Positions 1 through 10,602 of a stretch of 64,000 nucleotides of DNA are shown in pieces. Within the stretch, counting starts at the first letter, position 1. Each line of letters starts with the position of its first letter. A program made the position numbers and the translations under genes. Under the pieces are notes generated by a model. The model was not told the origin of the DNA and searched no databases. It saw nothing but the letters and a program-made list of their open reading frames with translations. The stretch is from Methylotenera sp. (GTDB lineage: Bacteria > Pseudomonadota > Gammaproteobacteria > Burkholderiales > Methylophilaceae), in NCBI GenBank assembly GCA_030655015.1, contig JAURWJ010000150.1:21028-85027 (forward strand). Direction: 5' to 3'.

Positions 1-4
1 AGTA

Positions 5-2761
5 TTGGGTCGCAGCTTTAAATATCACCGCCGGCGCGGTGTATTAAGCTTAGCTAATCATGATGTCAATGTCCTTGTGACGGATGGTATTGATACGAAC
101 ATTCGTGCGGATGTAGTTGAAGTTAAGGATGGCATGGTGTTAACGGTAGTAAACACTATTGGCGGCGTTAAAAAAGACAGGAATAGCTACATTGATTCTA
201 TTTCTCCATTGCTACCAGTGGGCTTTTATTACAAAGCGTTCCATACGCCACGTCGTTTGTTCCCGTTTTGGGAAAACATCATACGTAAGGCAACTGGTTT
301 GGGCATTGTTAACTTTAACTACCCACGCATACTTAAACGTAAACAACATTCGCATTGTGATTTATTAGTAATTGGCGCTGGTCCAACAGGCTTGACTGCC
401 GCTTTAGTCGCAGCAGAAGCGGGTTTGGAAGTGACGCTAGTGGATGAAAACAGCCGGGCAGGTGGTAGCTTAACCTATGACCGTGCAGGTGATGCAGCGA
501 CAGTGAAGCAGTTAAGTGATCTATTGGGTGAAGTGGCAAGTCAGGCAAATATCACTATGCACACCGGTACTTATGCGGCTGGGTACTACCCTGATCATTT
601 GATCCCTATCGTATCGGAAGCTGGTATGACCAAAGTGCGCGCTAAAGCTGTCATTGTGGCCAGTGGGGCATTTGAGCAGCCACCGGTGTTTCGATACAAC
701 GACTTGCCAGGTGTCATGTTAGGGTCTGCTGCACAGCGTTTAATTTATCGTTACGGTGTGAAACCATTTAACAGTGGTGTGGTAGTCACTGCCAATGACT
801 ATGGCTATCGCGTAGCGTTTGATTTGCTGGAAGCTGGCGTCGGAGTGATGGCGGTGGTTGATTTGCGCTCAGGTGCAAATACTGGTGTGTTAACGACAAA
901 CCTTGCACGCCGAGGCGTTAAGGTCTACACGGGGCATTGTGTGTATGAGGCTTTGGCAACATCCGACAAATCAGGTGTACGTGGTGTAGTGATTTGTGCT
1001 TACGATGATAAAGACAATGTAGCGCTGACTGATAATAAATTCACGCTTGAATGTGATGGTGTTGCCATGTGCGCAGGCTGGGCTCCGGCTGCCGCACTGC
1101 TGTATCAGGCAGGCACTGGTATGCAGTTTGATAATGATGTGCAGCAGTTTGTACCAAGTCGTTTGCCTGATGGAATTTTTGCTGCAGGTAAAGTTAATGG
1201 TATTTTTGAATTTGGCCAGCGCCTTAAAGATGGTGCACGTGCTGCGAATGAAGCTTTGCGCTATTTGGGTTTGCAAGCGCCACAAAATGCGATTGAAAAA
1301 CATGCAGGAACTTCACCTAGCCACGCTTACCCAATGGTGCCGCACGATAAAGGCAAAAACTTTGTAGATTTTGATGAAGATATTCAAATCAAAGACTTTG
1401 TGAATGCAGCTAAAGAAGGCTTTGATAATATCGAGCTAATGAAGCGATTTACTACGGTAGGCATGGGGCCTAGCCAAGGTAAGCATTCCAATATGAATGC
1501 AATTCGTATCTTGGCAAAAATTCGTAATTTACCGGTAGAAAAAATTGGCACAACCACTTCAAGACCATTTTTCCACCCAACGCCCATCGGTCATTTAGGT
1601 GGTCGCGGTTTCCATTCGCACCGTTTAACCTCGTTACATGATTGGCATCAGGCGAATGGTGCAGTGTTTACAGACATTGGCGCATGGAAAAGAGCTGCTT
1701 ATTATCCAGCCGCTGGTCAAACTAAAGAGGATGCAATTCAGGAAGAAGCTATGGCTGTGCGTACAACCGCAGGCATTATTGACGGCAGCTCTTTTGGCAA
1801 GATAGAAATACATGGTCCAGATGCGGCTGAATTTTTGGAACGCTTTTTTACCGGTGATTATTCAACTCAGAAAGTAGGGCGCTGCCGTTATGTGATGTTG
1901 CTGGATGAGTCTGGTGTCATTGTTGATGATGGTATCGCAAGCCGTCTTGCTGATGATTTGTTTTACCTTTCAATCGGTACATCAAATGCGGCGGCAGTCT
2001 ACCGTGAAATGCAGCGCTCGCAACAAATGTGGCAGCTTAATCTCGGATTGGTCAATGTCACTGGCGCTTTTGGGGCCATTAATATTGCCGGGCCAAGTGC
2101 GCGTGAAATCTTATCTACGCTTACCGACCTTGATCTTTCTTATGAGTCATTTCCGATTAGTAGCGTACGTGAAAGTCAAGTTGCCGGGGTTGATGCCAGA
2201 TTAATTCGAGTAGCTTTTGTATCAGACATGGCTTACGAGTTACACCTGCCTATGGTGCAAGTGCCGCATGTTTGGAATGCCCTGATGGAAGTCGGCAAAA
2301 AATATGGTTTACGTCCGTTTGGCAGTGATACGCAACGTTTATTACGCCTGGAGATGGGTAATCATATGCCAGGTGTAGATACAGATGGCTTGACCAATCC
2401 TTTTGAAGTGGGTGCTGATTGGGCAATAAGAATGAGCAAGCCTTACTTCATTGGTCAAAGAAGCTTGGCAATTTTAGCTAAACGGCCATTAAGGAAACAA
2501 CTGGTTCCATTCGTATTGGCCGAGAATTTCAAAGGTGAAATGCCGATGGATTGCAATTTGGTGGTAGACGGTCGTGACATTCTTGGTCGTGTGACCAGTG
2601 TAAGTTACAGCAAATTTATAGACCGTTGCATCGGTTTTGCTTATGTCTCGCCAGCAAAAAAAGAAGTGGGTTCGGAATTTCAAATACGTACTGATAGTGG
2701 CTCCCTCGTGACTGCTACCGTAGTGATGACTCCGTTTTTAAAGAATCAAAAGGGAGCTTGA
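5..2761 (+). CDS. mgdC: N-methylglutamate dehydrogenase subunit C (sarcosine oxidase alpha-like), 5' end cut by the window
   Basis: Long ORF open at the window edge; GRSFKYHRRRG start motif of SoxA-like proteins, FAD GAGPTG motif, C-terminal GcvT-like domain; followed by a SoxG-like gene, gmaS and mgsABC. Confidence 0.85.
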   Translation: MGRSFKYHRRRGVLSLANHDVNVLVTDGIDTNIRADVVEVKDGMVLTVVNTIGGVKKDRNSYIDSISPLLPVGFYYKAFHTPRRLFPFWENIIRKATGLGIVNFNYPRILKRKQHSHCDLLVIGAGPTGLTAALVAAEAGLEVTLVDENSRAGGSLTYDRAGDAATVKQLSDLLGEVASQANITMHTGTYAAGYYPDHLIPIVSEAGMTKVRAKAVIVASGAFEQPPVFRYNDLPGVMLGSAAQRLIYRYGVKPFNSGVVVTANDYGYRVAFDLLEAGVGVMAVVDLRSGANTGVLTTNLARRGVKVYTGHCVYEALATSDKSGVRGVVICAYDDKDNVALTDNKFTLECDGVAMCAGWAPAAALLYQAGTGMQFDNDVQQFVPSRLPDGIFAAGKVNGIFEFGQRLKDGARAANEALRYLGLQAPQNAIEKHAGTSPSHAYPMVPHDKGKNFVDFDEDIQIKDFVNAAKEGFDNIELMKRFTTVGMGPSQGKHSNMNAIRILAKIRNLPVEKIGTTTSRPFFHPTPIGHLGGRGFHSHRLTSLHDWHQANGAVFTDIGAWKRAAYYPAAGQTKEDAIQEEAMAVRTTAGIIDGSSFGKIEIHGPDAAEFLERFFTGDYSTQKVGRCRYVMLLDESGVIVDDGIASRLADDLFYLSIGTSNAAAVYREMQRSQQMWQLNLGLVNVTGAFGAINIAGPSAREILSTLTDLDLSYESFPISSVRESQVAGVDARLIRVAFVSDMAYELHLPMVQVPHVWNALMEVGKKYGLRPFGSDTQRLLRLEMGNHMPGVDTDGLTNPFEVGADWAIRMSKPYFIGQRSLAILAKRPLRKQLVPFVLAENFKGEMPMDCNLVVDGRDILGRVTSVSYSKFIDRCIGFAYVSPAKKEVGSEFQIRTDSGSLVTATVVMTPFLKNQKGA

Positions 2762-2762
2762 G

Positions 2763-3440
2763 ATGCAACCGTATGATGTGAAAAATATTGCGATGGTTTC
2801 TCCTGTTGCACATGCCCAGACTAAGGATCCTGCCAAATGGGATGTGGTGAATGGAATGGAGGTGGTCGTCGAGTTTGCGAGTGCTGACATTGAGCAGGCC
2901 AGAAAAAAAGTATTAGGTGTTACTGACGTAAGCTGCTTGGAGCGTTATGGCGTAAAGGGATCGCAGGCTTCGCAATGGCTTGCTAGTCGTGGAATAACCA
3001 TTCCGGCTAACTCAAACAGTTGGACATTGTGTGATCAGAAAACCTTGGTGTTGCGACTAGGATCAAGTGAGTTTTTGATTGAGGATCAATTGGGCGGTGT
3101 CGCGTGTAATAAGCTATCCAGCGACACTACTAGGGTCGCTGGCCTTTACAAGGTGCCGCGTGCTGATGCTGCCTTTATTTTGAGTGGCAGCGCAGTGCTC
3201 AATTTATTTTCAGAGTTATGCTCACTCGATTTACGTGAAAAATCTCTGCGTGATAAAGACGTCATTATGACGCAGGTAGCAGGTATATCGGCCATTGTTC
3301 TGCGTCAGATGATTGGTAATGAGCCGGTTTATCGTGTTTGGTGTGATGGCACTTATGGCCCATACCTGTGGGAAGTGTTAACCGAAATTGCTGTGGAGTT
3401 GGGTGGTGGAGCTGTAGGGATTGGCAGATACCAGAGCTAA
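2763..3440 (+). CDS. mgdD: N-methylglutamate dehydrogenase subunit D (sarcosine oxidase gamma-like)
   Basis: SoxG-like ORF directly after the SoxA-like gene. Confidence 0.8.
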   Translation: MQPYDVKNIAMVSPVAHAQTKDPAKWDVVNGMEVVVEFASADIEQARKKVLGVTDVSCLERYGVKGSQASQWLASRGITIPANSNSWTLCDQKTLVLRLGSSEFLIEDQLGGVACNKLSSDTTRVAGLYKVPRADAAFILSGSAVLNLFSELCSLDLREKSLRDKDVIMTQVAGISAIVLRQMIGNEPVYRVWCDGTYGPYLWEVLTEIAVELGGGAVGIGRYQS

Positions 3441-3569
3441 TGCTTGGCGTCAGACAAGAGCTTGCGATAAAAACTAAAGCTAGCGCTTAGAAATCGTTGG
3501 AGATAACTTAAATTTAAGAATGTATTTATTTTAAGAATGTAAATACATTGGATTTTCAGGGAGAAGTAA

Positions 3570-4904
3570 ATGAAAACGTTAGATGAAGCAAAAAAGTTTC
3601 TAAAAGATAATGATGTTAAATATGTATTAGCTCAGTTTGTCGATATACATGGTGTTGCCAAGGTGAAGTCTGTGCCTGCAGCACACATTGGCAGTATCCT
3701 TAAAGGTGGTGCAGGGTTCGCGGGAGGTGCTATCTGGGGTATGGGTATTGCACCTAATGGCCCAGATTACATGGCAGTTGGTGACTTATCTACCTTGACA
3801 TTGATGCCTTGGCAACCAGGTTATGCACGTATTATTTGTGATGGGCATGTAGAAGGTAAACCATATGGCCATGATTCACGTGTTGTGCTCAAGGCGCAAA
3901 TTGATCGCCTCGCTAAAAAAGGCTGGACGCTTTATACCGGCCTAGAGCCTGAATTTTCGTTACTTCGTAAAGATGAAAAGGGTGCAATTCATCCGTATGA
4001 TGCAACAGATACTTTGGTGAAACCATGCTATGACTACAAAAGTATGTCTAAGCAATCAGAATTCCTGGAACGTTTGACAGATACATTGATAGCGGCAGGT
4101 CTAGATATTTATCAGATTGACCACGAAGATGCAAATGGTCAGTTTGAAATTAATTACACTTATGCCGACTGCATGAAAAGTGCAGATGATTACCTTATGT
4201 TCAAAATGGCAGCCAGCCATATAGCAAACGAGCTAGGCATGATTTGCTCATTTATGCCTAAGCCTTTTGGTAATCGTCCTGGTAACGGTATGCACATGCA
4301 TATGTCGATTGGTGATGGTACAAAGAGCCTGTTCCAAGACGACAGTGATGCCACTGGTCACGGTTTGTCTAAACTGGCTTATCACTTTATGGGTGGCGTT
4401 CTTGCTCACGCGCCAGCAATTACCGCTTTAGCTTGCCCAACAGTGAATTCTTATAAACGCTTGGTTGTCAGTCAGTCTCTTACAGGCTCAACATGGGCAC
4501 CAGCTTATATTTCATACGGAAATAATAATCGCTCAACCATGGTACGTATTCCTTACGGTCGTTTGGAACTGCGTTTGCCAGACGGTAGCTGTAACCCTTA
4601 TTTGGCTACTGCGGCGGTGATTGCAGCAGGGTTGGATGGTGTTAAACGTGAACTGCATCCAGGTAATGGCCATTCTATTAATTTATACGATTTAACGCCT
4701 GCAGAAATGCGTGAGCAAGGTATCGGCATTTTGCCTCAAAGTCTAGGTGAGGCTATAGATCAACTTGAAAGTAACAAAGTCATTCGTGATGCTTTGGGTG
4801 ATTCATTATCAGAAGAGTTTATCAAAATTAAACGTGCGGAGTCGATGGAGTATCAGCGACATGTTTCCGACTGGGAAATTAACCGCTACGTAGATTTTTT
4901 CTAG
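3570..4904 (+). CDS. gmaS: gamma-glutamylmethylamide synthetase (glutamine synthetase family)
   Basis: GS fold motifs ([45 protein letters not shown]); located between mgd and mgs genes; RBS gggaga. Confidence 0.85.
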   Translation: MKTLDEAKKFLKDNDVKYVLAQFVDIHGVAKVKSVPAAHIGSILKGGAGFAGGAIWGMGIAPNGPDYMAVGDLSTLTLMPWQPGYARIICDGHVEGKPYGHDSRVVLKAQIDRLAKKGWTLYTGLEPEFSLLRKDEKGAIHPYDATDTLVKPCYDYKSMSKQSEFLERLTDTLIAAGLDIYQIDHEDANGQFEINYTYADCMKSADDYLMFKMAASHIANELGMICSFMPKPFGNRPGNGMHMHMSIGDGTKSLFQDDSDATGHGLSKLAYHFMGGVLAHAPAITALACPTVNSYKRLVVSQSLTGSTWAPAYISYGNNNRSTMVRIPYGRLELRLPDGSCNPYLATAAVIAAGLDGVKRELHPGNGHSINLYDLTPAEMREQGIGILPQSLGEAIDQLESNKVIRDALGDSLSEEFIKIKRAESMEYQRHVSDWEINRYVDFF

Positions 4905-4951
4905 ATTTAATTTAAACGGCACTATTTAACTATATTTTTAAGGAGAAAAGT

Positions 4952-5848
4952 ATGTGTGGAATTGTAGGATTATTGGTTAGGAATCCCAAAATGCGTGACT
5001 CAATCGGTGAGCTCATGTTGCCAATGTTAATTGGTATGACTGAAAGAGGACCAGACTCTGCGGGATTAGCTATGTTTGGTGCGCCTGTGGCGGCTGATTC
5101 AAGAAAATTTAGCCTTTATGCAGGAGTGGAGGATTTTAACTGGACGAAATTAGGCCACGATTTTGAAAAACATTTAAGCATTAAAGCTAAGATTGAACCA
5201 AAATCAAATCACGCTGTGTTGACAACAACCTTAGAGCCAGCAACAGTCAAAATTTGGTTAAAAGAACATTACCCACAACTACACCTGCTATCAGTAGGTC
5301 AACTGATGGATATTTACAAAGATGTTGGCACGCCAGCGCAAGTTGCTGCACGTTACGATTTCAAAAATTTCAAGGGAACTCACTTGGTTGGGCATACCCG
5401 TATGGCGACAGAATCAGCCATCACACCAGCGCATGCACACCCATTCACAGCCGGTGAAGACTGGTGTTTGGTACATAACGGCTCATTGTCAAACGCTAAC
5501 AGTCTGCGCCGTAAATTGCAGTATGAAGGTATTGAGTTTGAAACAGATAACGACACTGAAGCTGCTTGTCGCTTTTTGCAATGGCGTATGCGTGAGGGCG
5601 ATGACCTGCAAACAGCGCTAAACCATGGTTTTGAAGAGCTTGATGGTTTTTACACATTGTTAATGGGTACAAGTACTGAGCTAGCACTGGTACGCGATCC
5701 ATACGGCTGTAAACCAGCAATTATAGCTGAGCATGATGACTATGTTGCGATTGCTTCAGAGTTCCGTTCACTGGCACATCTGCCAGATATTAAAAACGCA
5801 AAGGTTTTCGAACCTTCACCTAAGGAGATGTACGTATGGAAACTGTAA
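4952..5848 (+). CDS. mgsA: N-methylglutamate synthase subunit A (class II glutamine amidotransferase)
   Basis: MCGIVGLL N-terminal Cys nucleophile; adjacent to mgsB/mgsC. Confidence 0.88.
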   Translation: MCGIVGLLVRNPKMRDSIGELMLPMLIGMTERGPDSAGLAMFGAPVAADSRKFSLYAGVEDFNWTKLGHDFEKHLSIKAKIEPKSNHAVLTTTLEPATVKIWLKEHYPQLHLLSVGQLMDIYKDVGTPAQVAARYDFKNFKGTHLVGHTRMATESAITPAHAHPFTAGEDWCLVHNGSLSNANSLRRKLQYEGIEFETDNDTEAACRFLQWRMREGDDLQTALNHGFEELDGFYTLLMGTSTELALVRDPYGCKPAIIAEHDDYVAIASEFRSLAHLPDIKNAKVFEPSPKEMYVWKL

Positions 5849-6528
5849 AATTTGACTTAGACGCTAAGCCATTGCGTGAAGTGAATCAATTCCTTCATGG
5901 TGATGCGGGTGGACTAAATGGAAAAAAGATCGTCATTGAAAACCCAAATGGCGCTCATAACATTGCAGTTGGTTTGAAAGCTGACATTGACGTAACGATT
6001 AAAGGCCATGCCGGTTATTACGCGGCGGGTATGAATCAGATCGCTAAAGTCACCATTGAAGGCAGTGCCGGCAGTGGTGTGGCAGAGAACATGATGTCTG
6101 GCCATGTGCATGTTAAAGGCTTTGCATCAAATGCGGCTGGTGCTACAGCAAACGGCGGCTTGCTGGTGATTGATGGTGATGCTGGCCTCCGTTGTGCGAT
6201 TGCTTTAAAAGGCGCGGATGTTGTAGTTGGCGGGTCTGTGGGTAGTTTCTCAGCTTTTATGGCACAAGCCGGTAATTTTGTAATTTTGGGTGATGCTGGT
6301 GAAGGTTTGGGCGATTCAATCTACGAAGCTAAAGTGTTTGTACGTGGCAAAGTAAAGAGCCTTGGCGCGGATTGTGAAGAAAAAACAATGAACGCAGAAG
6401 ATAGGCAAATCCTGGCTGATCTGTTGAAAAAATCAGGCCATGCTGACGTAAGCCCAGATAGCTTTAAACAATATGGATCTGCTCGTACGTTATACCACTT
6501 CCATGTTGACAACGCAGGAGCATACTAA
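5836..6528 (+). CDS. mgsB: N-methylglutamate synthase subunit B (GXGXG domain)
   Basis: Gly-rich beta-helix GXGXG-type protein overlapping the mgsA end. Confidence 0.87.
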   Translation: METVKFDLDAKPLREVNQFLHGDAGGLNGKKIVIENPNGAHNIAVGLKADIDVTIKGHAGYYAAGMNQIAKVTIEGSAGSGVAENMMSGHVHVKGFASNAAGATANGGLLVIDGDAGLRCAIALKGADVVVGGSVGSFSAFMAQAGNFVILGDAGEGLGDSIYEAKVFVRGKVKSLGADCEEKTMNAEDRQILADLLKKSGHADVSPDSFKQYGSARTLYHFHVDNAGAY

Positions 6529-6529
6529 A

Positions 6530-7882
6530 ATGAGCGACAATACAATACATAAAACACCGCAGACTAAGCCACGTCAGTCTGCAACATTTGATGAGTATAC
6601 CAACTCTGAAATTAGACGTGCTGCCGCTACTGGTATTTATGATATCCGCGGTGGTGGTTCTAAACGCAAGCTGCCACATTTTGATGACCTGTTGTTTTTA
6701 GGCGCATCAGTCAGCCGTTACCCACTAGAAGGCTACCGTGAAAAATGTGGTACCGATGTCGTGTTGGGCACACGGTTTGCTAAAAAACCTATTCACCTGA
6801 GAACGCCAGTCACCATTGCTGGCATGAGTTTCGGCTCATTATCTGGTCCAGCCAAAGAATCATTAGGCCGTGGTGCCACTGCAGCCGGTACAAGTACAAC
6901 TACCGGTGATGGCGGCATGACGCAGGAAGAGCGTGGACATTCAACTACTTTAGTGTATCAGTACCTGCCTTCACGTTATGGTATGAACCCTGATGACTTG
7001 CGTAGGGCTGATGCCATTGAGTTGGTGATTGGTCAAGGTGCAAAACCAGGTGGTGGTGGTATGTTATTGGGCCAAAAAATTACGGCGCGCGTCGCTAAAA
7101 TGCGCTGTTTGCCAGAGGGCATCGATCAACGTTCATCTTGCCGTCATCCTGACTGGACTGGCCCAGATGATCTGGAAATCAAGATCGCAGAACTGCGTGA
7201 AATTACTGACTGGGAAAAACCAATTTACGTAAAAATTGGCGCTACCCGCCCTTACTTTGATGTGGCACTTGCCGTAAAAGCTGGCGCTGATGTTGTGGTA
7301 CTGGATGGTATGCAAGGCGGTACAGCGGCTACGCAAGAAATATTTATTGAGCATGTAGGGTTGCCTATTCTGTCAGCGATTCGACCTGCTGTGAAAGCAT
7401 TGCAAGATTTAGGTGTGTACCGCAATGGCAAAAACAGTGTTCAGTTGATTGTTTCTGGTGGTATTCGCAGTGGTGCAGACGTAGCTAAAGCTATTGCTTT
7501 AGGTGCTGATGCGGTAGCAATCGGTACCGCTGCCTTGATTGCGCTTGGTGACAATGATCCGCACCTTGAAAAAGAGTATCAAAAACTGGATACAACGGCT
7601 GGTGCTTATGATGACTGGCACGAAGGCAAAGATCCTGCGGGCATTACTACGCAAAACGCTGAGCTCATGAAACGTGTAGATCCTATTAAAGCTGGTCATC
7701 GTTTAGCAAACTACATCGCAGTAATGACGATGGAAGCGCAAGTGGTTGCACGTGCCTGCGGTAAGTCGCATTTGCATAACCTTGAACCAGAAGATTTAGT
7801 TGCATTGACGATCGAAGCTTCAGCAATGGCGCAAGTGCCACTTGCCGGTACTAATTGGATTCCAGGAGTAACGAAGTTCTAA
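6530..7882 (+). CDS. mgsC: N-methylglutamate synthase subunit C (glutamate synthase FMN/FeS domain)
   Basis: Glu_synthase domain motifs (GGMTQEERGHSTTLVYQYLPSRYG, VSGGIRSGADVAKAIALGADAVAIGT); start chosen at 6530 (MSDNTIHK) rather than the longer ORF start at 6473. Confidence 0.88.
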   Translation: MSDNTIHKTPQTKPRQSATFDEYTNSEIRRAAATGIYDIRGGGSKRKLPHFDDLLFLGASVSRYPLEGYREKCGTDVVLGTRFAKKPIHLRTPVTIAGMSFGSLSGPAKESLGRGATAAGTSTTTGDGGMTQEERGHSTTLVYQYLPSRYGMNPDDLRRADAIELVIGQGAKPGGGGMLLGQKITARVAKMRCLPEGIDQRSSCRHPDWTGPDDLEIKIAELREITDWEKPIYVKIGATRPYFDVALAVKAGADVVVLDGMQGGTAATQEIFIEHVGLPILSAIRPAVKALQDLGVYRNGKNSVQLIVSGGIRSGADVAKAIALGADAVAIGTAALIALGDNDPHLEKEYQKLDTTAGAYDDWHEGKDPAGITTQNAELMKRVDPIKAGHRLANYIAVMTMEAQVVARACGKSHLHNLEPEDLVALTIEASAMAQVPLAGTNWIPGVTKF

Positions 7883-8220
7883 CTTTTATCTAAACGTTTT
7901 ACGCTTTACCTCCCCGGCACTCTGTGCTGGGTGTTATGGGGGTACGTGCAATGAATGATTTTTACTACTTGAATGCGGGTTCCTCCTCCAGCTACCGGAA
8001 TAAAGTAAACAAATTATTCGTATTAATTGTGCGTGCCCCCACTTTTTATGTGCGCAGCCTTTTTATCACTGTATATGTCATATCTAGTGGTTCAAAACGC
8101 CTTATTTCAAGACACTTACATGTGTCGCTGCCTCGTCGTTATCTGTTATGCCCACCGTTTGACTGACTACTCTAATCACTTCGCTAATTTTCTAATACTG
8201 AAATAGATAGGGAGAGTGTA

Positions 8221-8526
8221 ATGAGTAAAGACATCAAAAAAAGAATGAATGATATGTACCTGCGCGACTGCTTAATGGCTTGGTTTGACGTTGCATTGTT
8301 GTGGGCTACAGTTATTTTCGTGTTAGTCGCCATCCTAGGCATCGTACAAGACTCCAATATCCGTATTGTGCTTTACGTTGCAAGTTTCTTGTTAATGCTT
8401 TTCAACACAGCATCTGTTTTCGCGATGACCAAGCATTTTAGAGAAGACAAGGATTTCATCTACGGCCTAGATATCAAACATTTTGATGCTAATCGTGCCG
8501 CCAAAGACCATCGGAGAATTGCATGA
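8221..8526 (+). CDS. Small membrane protein (about 2 TM), putative permease accessory subunit
   Basis: Two hydrophobic segments; RBS gggagag; 4-nt overlap with the next ORF. Confidence 0.75.
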   Translation: MSKDIKKRMNDMYLRDCLMAWFDVALLWATVIFVLVAILGIVQDSNIRIVLYVASFLLMLFNTASVFAMTKHFREDKDFIYGLDIKHFDANRAAKDHRRIA

Positions 8527-8915
8527 AAAAAAACTATACACCGCCCAATCAGGGCTTCTTGGGTCAGATATTTGATACCGTTTTAGTGTTGGTCTTGGTT
8601 TATGCTAGCTTGATGGTTCCGTTGCTATTCAAGGCGGAAGCTAAAGCAGAAGCCGCTGCAGCCGCTGCAGTCGAGGCGGTAAAAGCCACTTGGGAATCTT
8701 TAGGACAGAACGTGATTCAACAGGCGCAATGGATCAAGCTCGGTTATGACCCTGAAAAAGCCGCCACATTAATTAACAGCCGTTTTGACTACACGATTGA
8801 CCCAATGATGTTAATCATCACCATTGCAGTAATCGCTGGCTATTTCTTATTTATGCTGAAAGTGTCTGATAAGCAATATCGCGAAGTAATCGCGGAAAAA
8901 TTCGATAATAAATAA
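8523..8915 (+). CDS. Small membrane protein (about 2 TM, Ala-rich linker), putative permease accessory subunit
   Basis: ATGA overlap with the previous ORF; N- and C-terminal TM segments. Confidence 0.75.
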   Translation: MKKNYTPPNQGFLGQIFDTVLVLVLVYASLMVPLLFKAEAKAEAAAAAAVEAVKATWESLGQNVIQQAQWIKLGYDPEKAATLINSRFDYTIDPMMLIITIAVIAGYFLFMLKVSDKQYREVIAEKFDNK

Positions 8916-8958
8916 TTACTTACTAATAAATAGTTGCTTATATTTAGGGAGAAATATC

Positions 8959-9141
8959 ATGGAATTTTGGAATATTTTGGAGTATGTCGCATGGAGTCTT
9001 TCGGCAATCATGCTGGTATGGATGGTGGTAGACGCTTTTATGATTTCATCACAATATGATGAAGAATATTTAATGAGTTCGCGTGAAGGTGGTGAGGAAG
9101 ATGTAGTACACGGCGTGCATTTGGAAGGAGGGAATCCATAA
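8959..9141 (+). CDS. Small single-TM protein, putative permease accessory subunit
   Basis: RBS gggagaa; 60 aa with one TM; stop overlaps the ATG of the permease. Confidence 0.7.
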   Translation: MEFWNILEYVAWSLSAIMLVWMVVDAFMISSQYDEEYLMSSREGGEEDVVHGVHLEGGNP

Positions 9142-10535
9142 TGGCTACCGAAAAAATTACAAGTAACGGTACTAATCGTATTGCGATGCTTAAAGTGCTT
9201 AACCCATTCCATATATGGGCGCTGGGGGTGGGCATTGTGCTGGTGGGTGAATTTATGGGCTGGAATTTCACGGTAGGTAAGGGTGGTGCTTATGCCTCGC
9301 TCATTGCTTGTTGGGTGATTGGTTTGCTCTACACTTGCGTGGCGATGATTGATTCTGAAGTGACATCTACTGTAGCAGCGGCAGGCGGTCAATATACACA
9401 GGCTAAACATATTATTGGCCCGTTAATGGCTTTTAATGTGGGTTTGTACCTGGTCATGGCTTACACCATGCTATGTGCGGCTGATGCACTGGTGGTGGGC
9501 GACCTCATGAGGTCAGGTGCCGAGGTGATGGGGTATGCCAACCTGGATACCAAGCCTTTTGTGGTGTTAACCGTGGCCTTTCTGGCGTGGCTAAATTACC
9601 GCGGCGTGTTTGCAACCTTGACGCTAAATCTTGTCATTACCTTTCTAGCTTTCATGTCGCTGATTATATTGTTTTTTGCAGTTGATCCATTAAATCAGGG
9701 CGCTGTGCTTCAGCATCAAGGCTTACTTACCGACCTGCCATACGGGTGGATTGGGGTAATTGCCTCACTACAGTTTGGTATGTGGTATTACCTTGGTATT
9801 GAAGGTACATGTCAAGCTGCGGAAGAGGTGCGTTCTGCTGGACGTTCTATTCCATTAGGCACAATGGGTGGCATGATGACATTGCTGGTTGCAGCGACCA
9901 TTACTTGGTTTGTGGCGACTGGTTTAATGCCTTGGCAGTATTTAGGTCAAGCGACAACGCCTATGTATGATGCTGCAACACTGCTTGGCAGTAGTCAGCT
10001 TCAATTAATGTTGTTTGTGGCAACTGCTTTTGCTGCGACTGCTTCAGCCAATGGCTGCATCAATGATGCATCGCGCGCTTGGTTCTCACTGGCGCGTGAC
10101 CGTTATATGCCTGTGTTTTTCGGAGCAATTCATCCTAAGTATCGCACACCCTACCGCTCAGTACTGATTCTAGTGCCGATTGCAGTATCGTTTGCATTTA
10201 CTGGATTGTTAGATCAGGTGATTACGTTCTCTATCCTGTCCGGCTTGCTTGGCTACACCTTTATGACCTTTAATATGATTAAGTTCAGAAAAATGTGGCC
10301 ATTAGGCAGTATCCATCGCGGTTACATTCATCCTTTTCATCCGATACCAGCCATTACCCTGTTAACTTTATGTTGCGCCACGTATTTTGCTACATTCTTA
10401 GGTTACGGTGCTTCGTTGTTATCTATCATGGCTTTCTATATTTTGGCATCGATCTGGTTCGTATTACGTCGCTACAAATACGTGAAACGTGCAGATCAGT
10501 TCACCATGCCATGGGCACGTCCAAAGGGCTATTAA
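9141..10535 (+). CDS. APC-family permease (ethanolamine permease-like), candidate methylamine/alkylamine transporter
   Basis: 12-TM-like ORF with APC motifs (GVGIVLVGEFMGWN; YLGIEGTCQAAEEVRSAGRSIPLG). Confidence 0.8.
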   Translation: MATEKITSNGTNRIAMLKVLNPFHIWALGVGIVLVGEFMGWNFTVGKGGAYASLIACWVIGLLYTCVAMIDSEVTSTVAAAGGQYTQAKHIIGPLMAFNVGLYLVMAYTMLCAADALVVGDLMRSGAEVMGYANLDTKPFVVLTVAFLAWLNYRGVFATLTLNLVITFLAFMSLIILFFAVDPLNQGAVLQHQGLLTDLPYGWIGVIASLQFGMWYYLGIEGTCQAAEEVRSAGRSIPLGTMGGMMTLLVAATITWFVATGLMPWQYLGQATTPMYDAATLLGSSQLQLMLFVATAFAATASANGCINDASRAWFSLARDRYMPVFFGAIHPKYRTPYRSVLILVPIAVSFAFTGLLDQVITFSILSGLLGYTFMTFNMIKFRKMWPLGSIHRGYIHPFHPIPAITLLTLCCATYFATFLGYGASLLSIMAFYILASIWFVLRRYKYVKRADQFTMPWARPKGY

Positions 10536-10602
10536 CCTTGTGATGTTGAATTTTTAAAACAGAGGGCAACGGTTATAAGACTGTTGCCCGCTAAGGGTTA
10601 AT

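Noticed and set aside
1-2761. Frameshift or missing N-terminus in mgdC
   Set aside because: The ORF is simply cut by the window edge
7924-8166. 80-aa plus-strand ORF in the mgsC-permease gap
   Set aside because: No RBS or domain; the stretch is better explained as a structured intergenic region
8916-9410. 164-aa minus-strand ORF
   Set aside because: Antisense to the small TM gene and permease; composition of a shadow ORF, no recognisable domain
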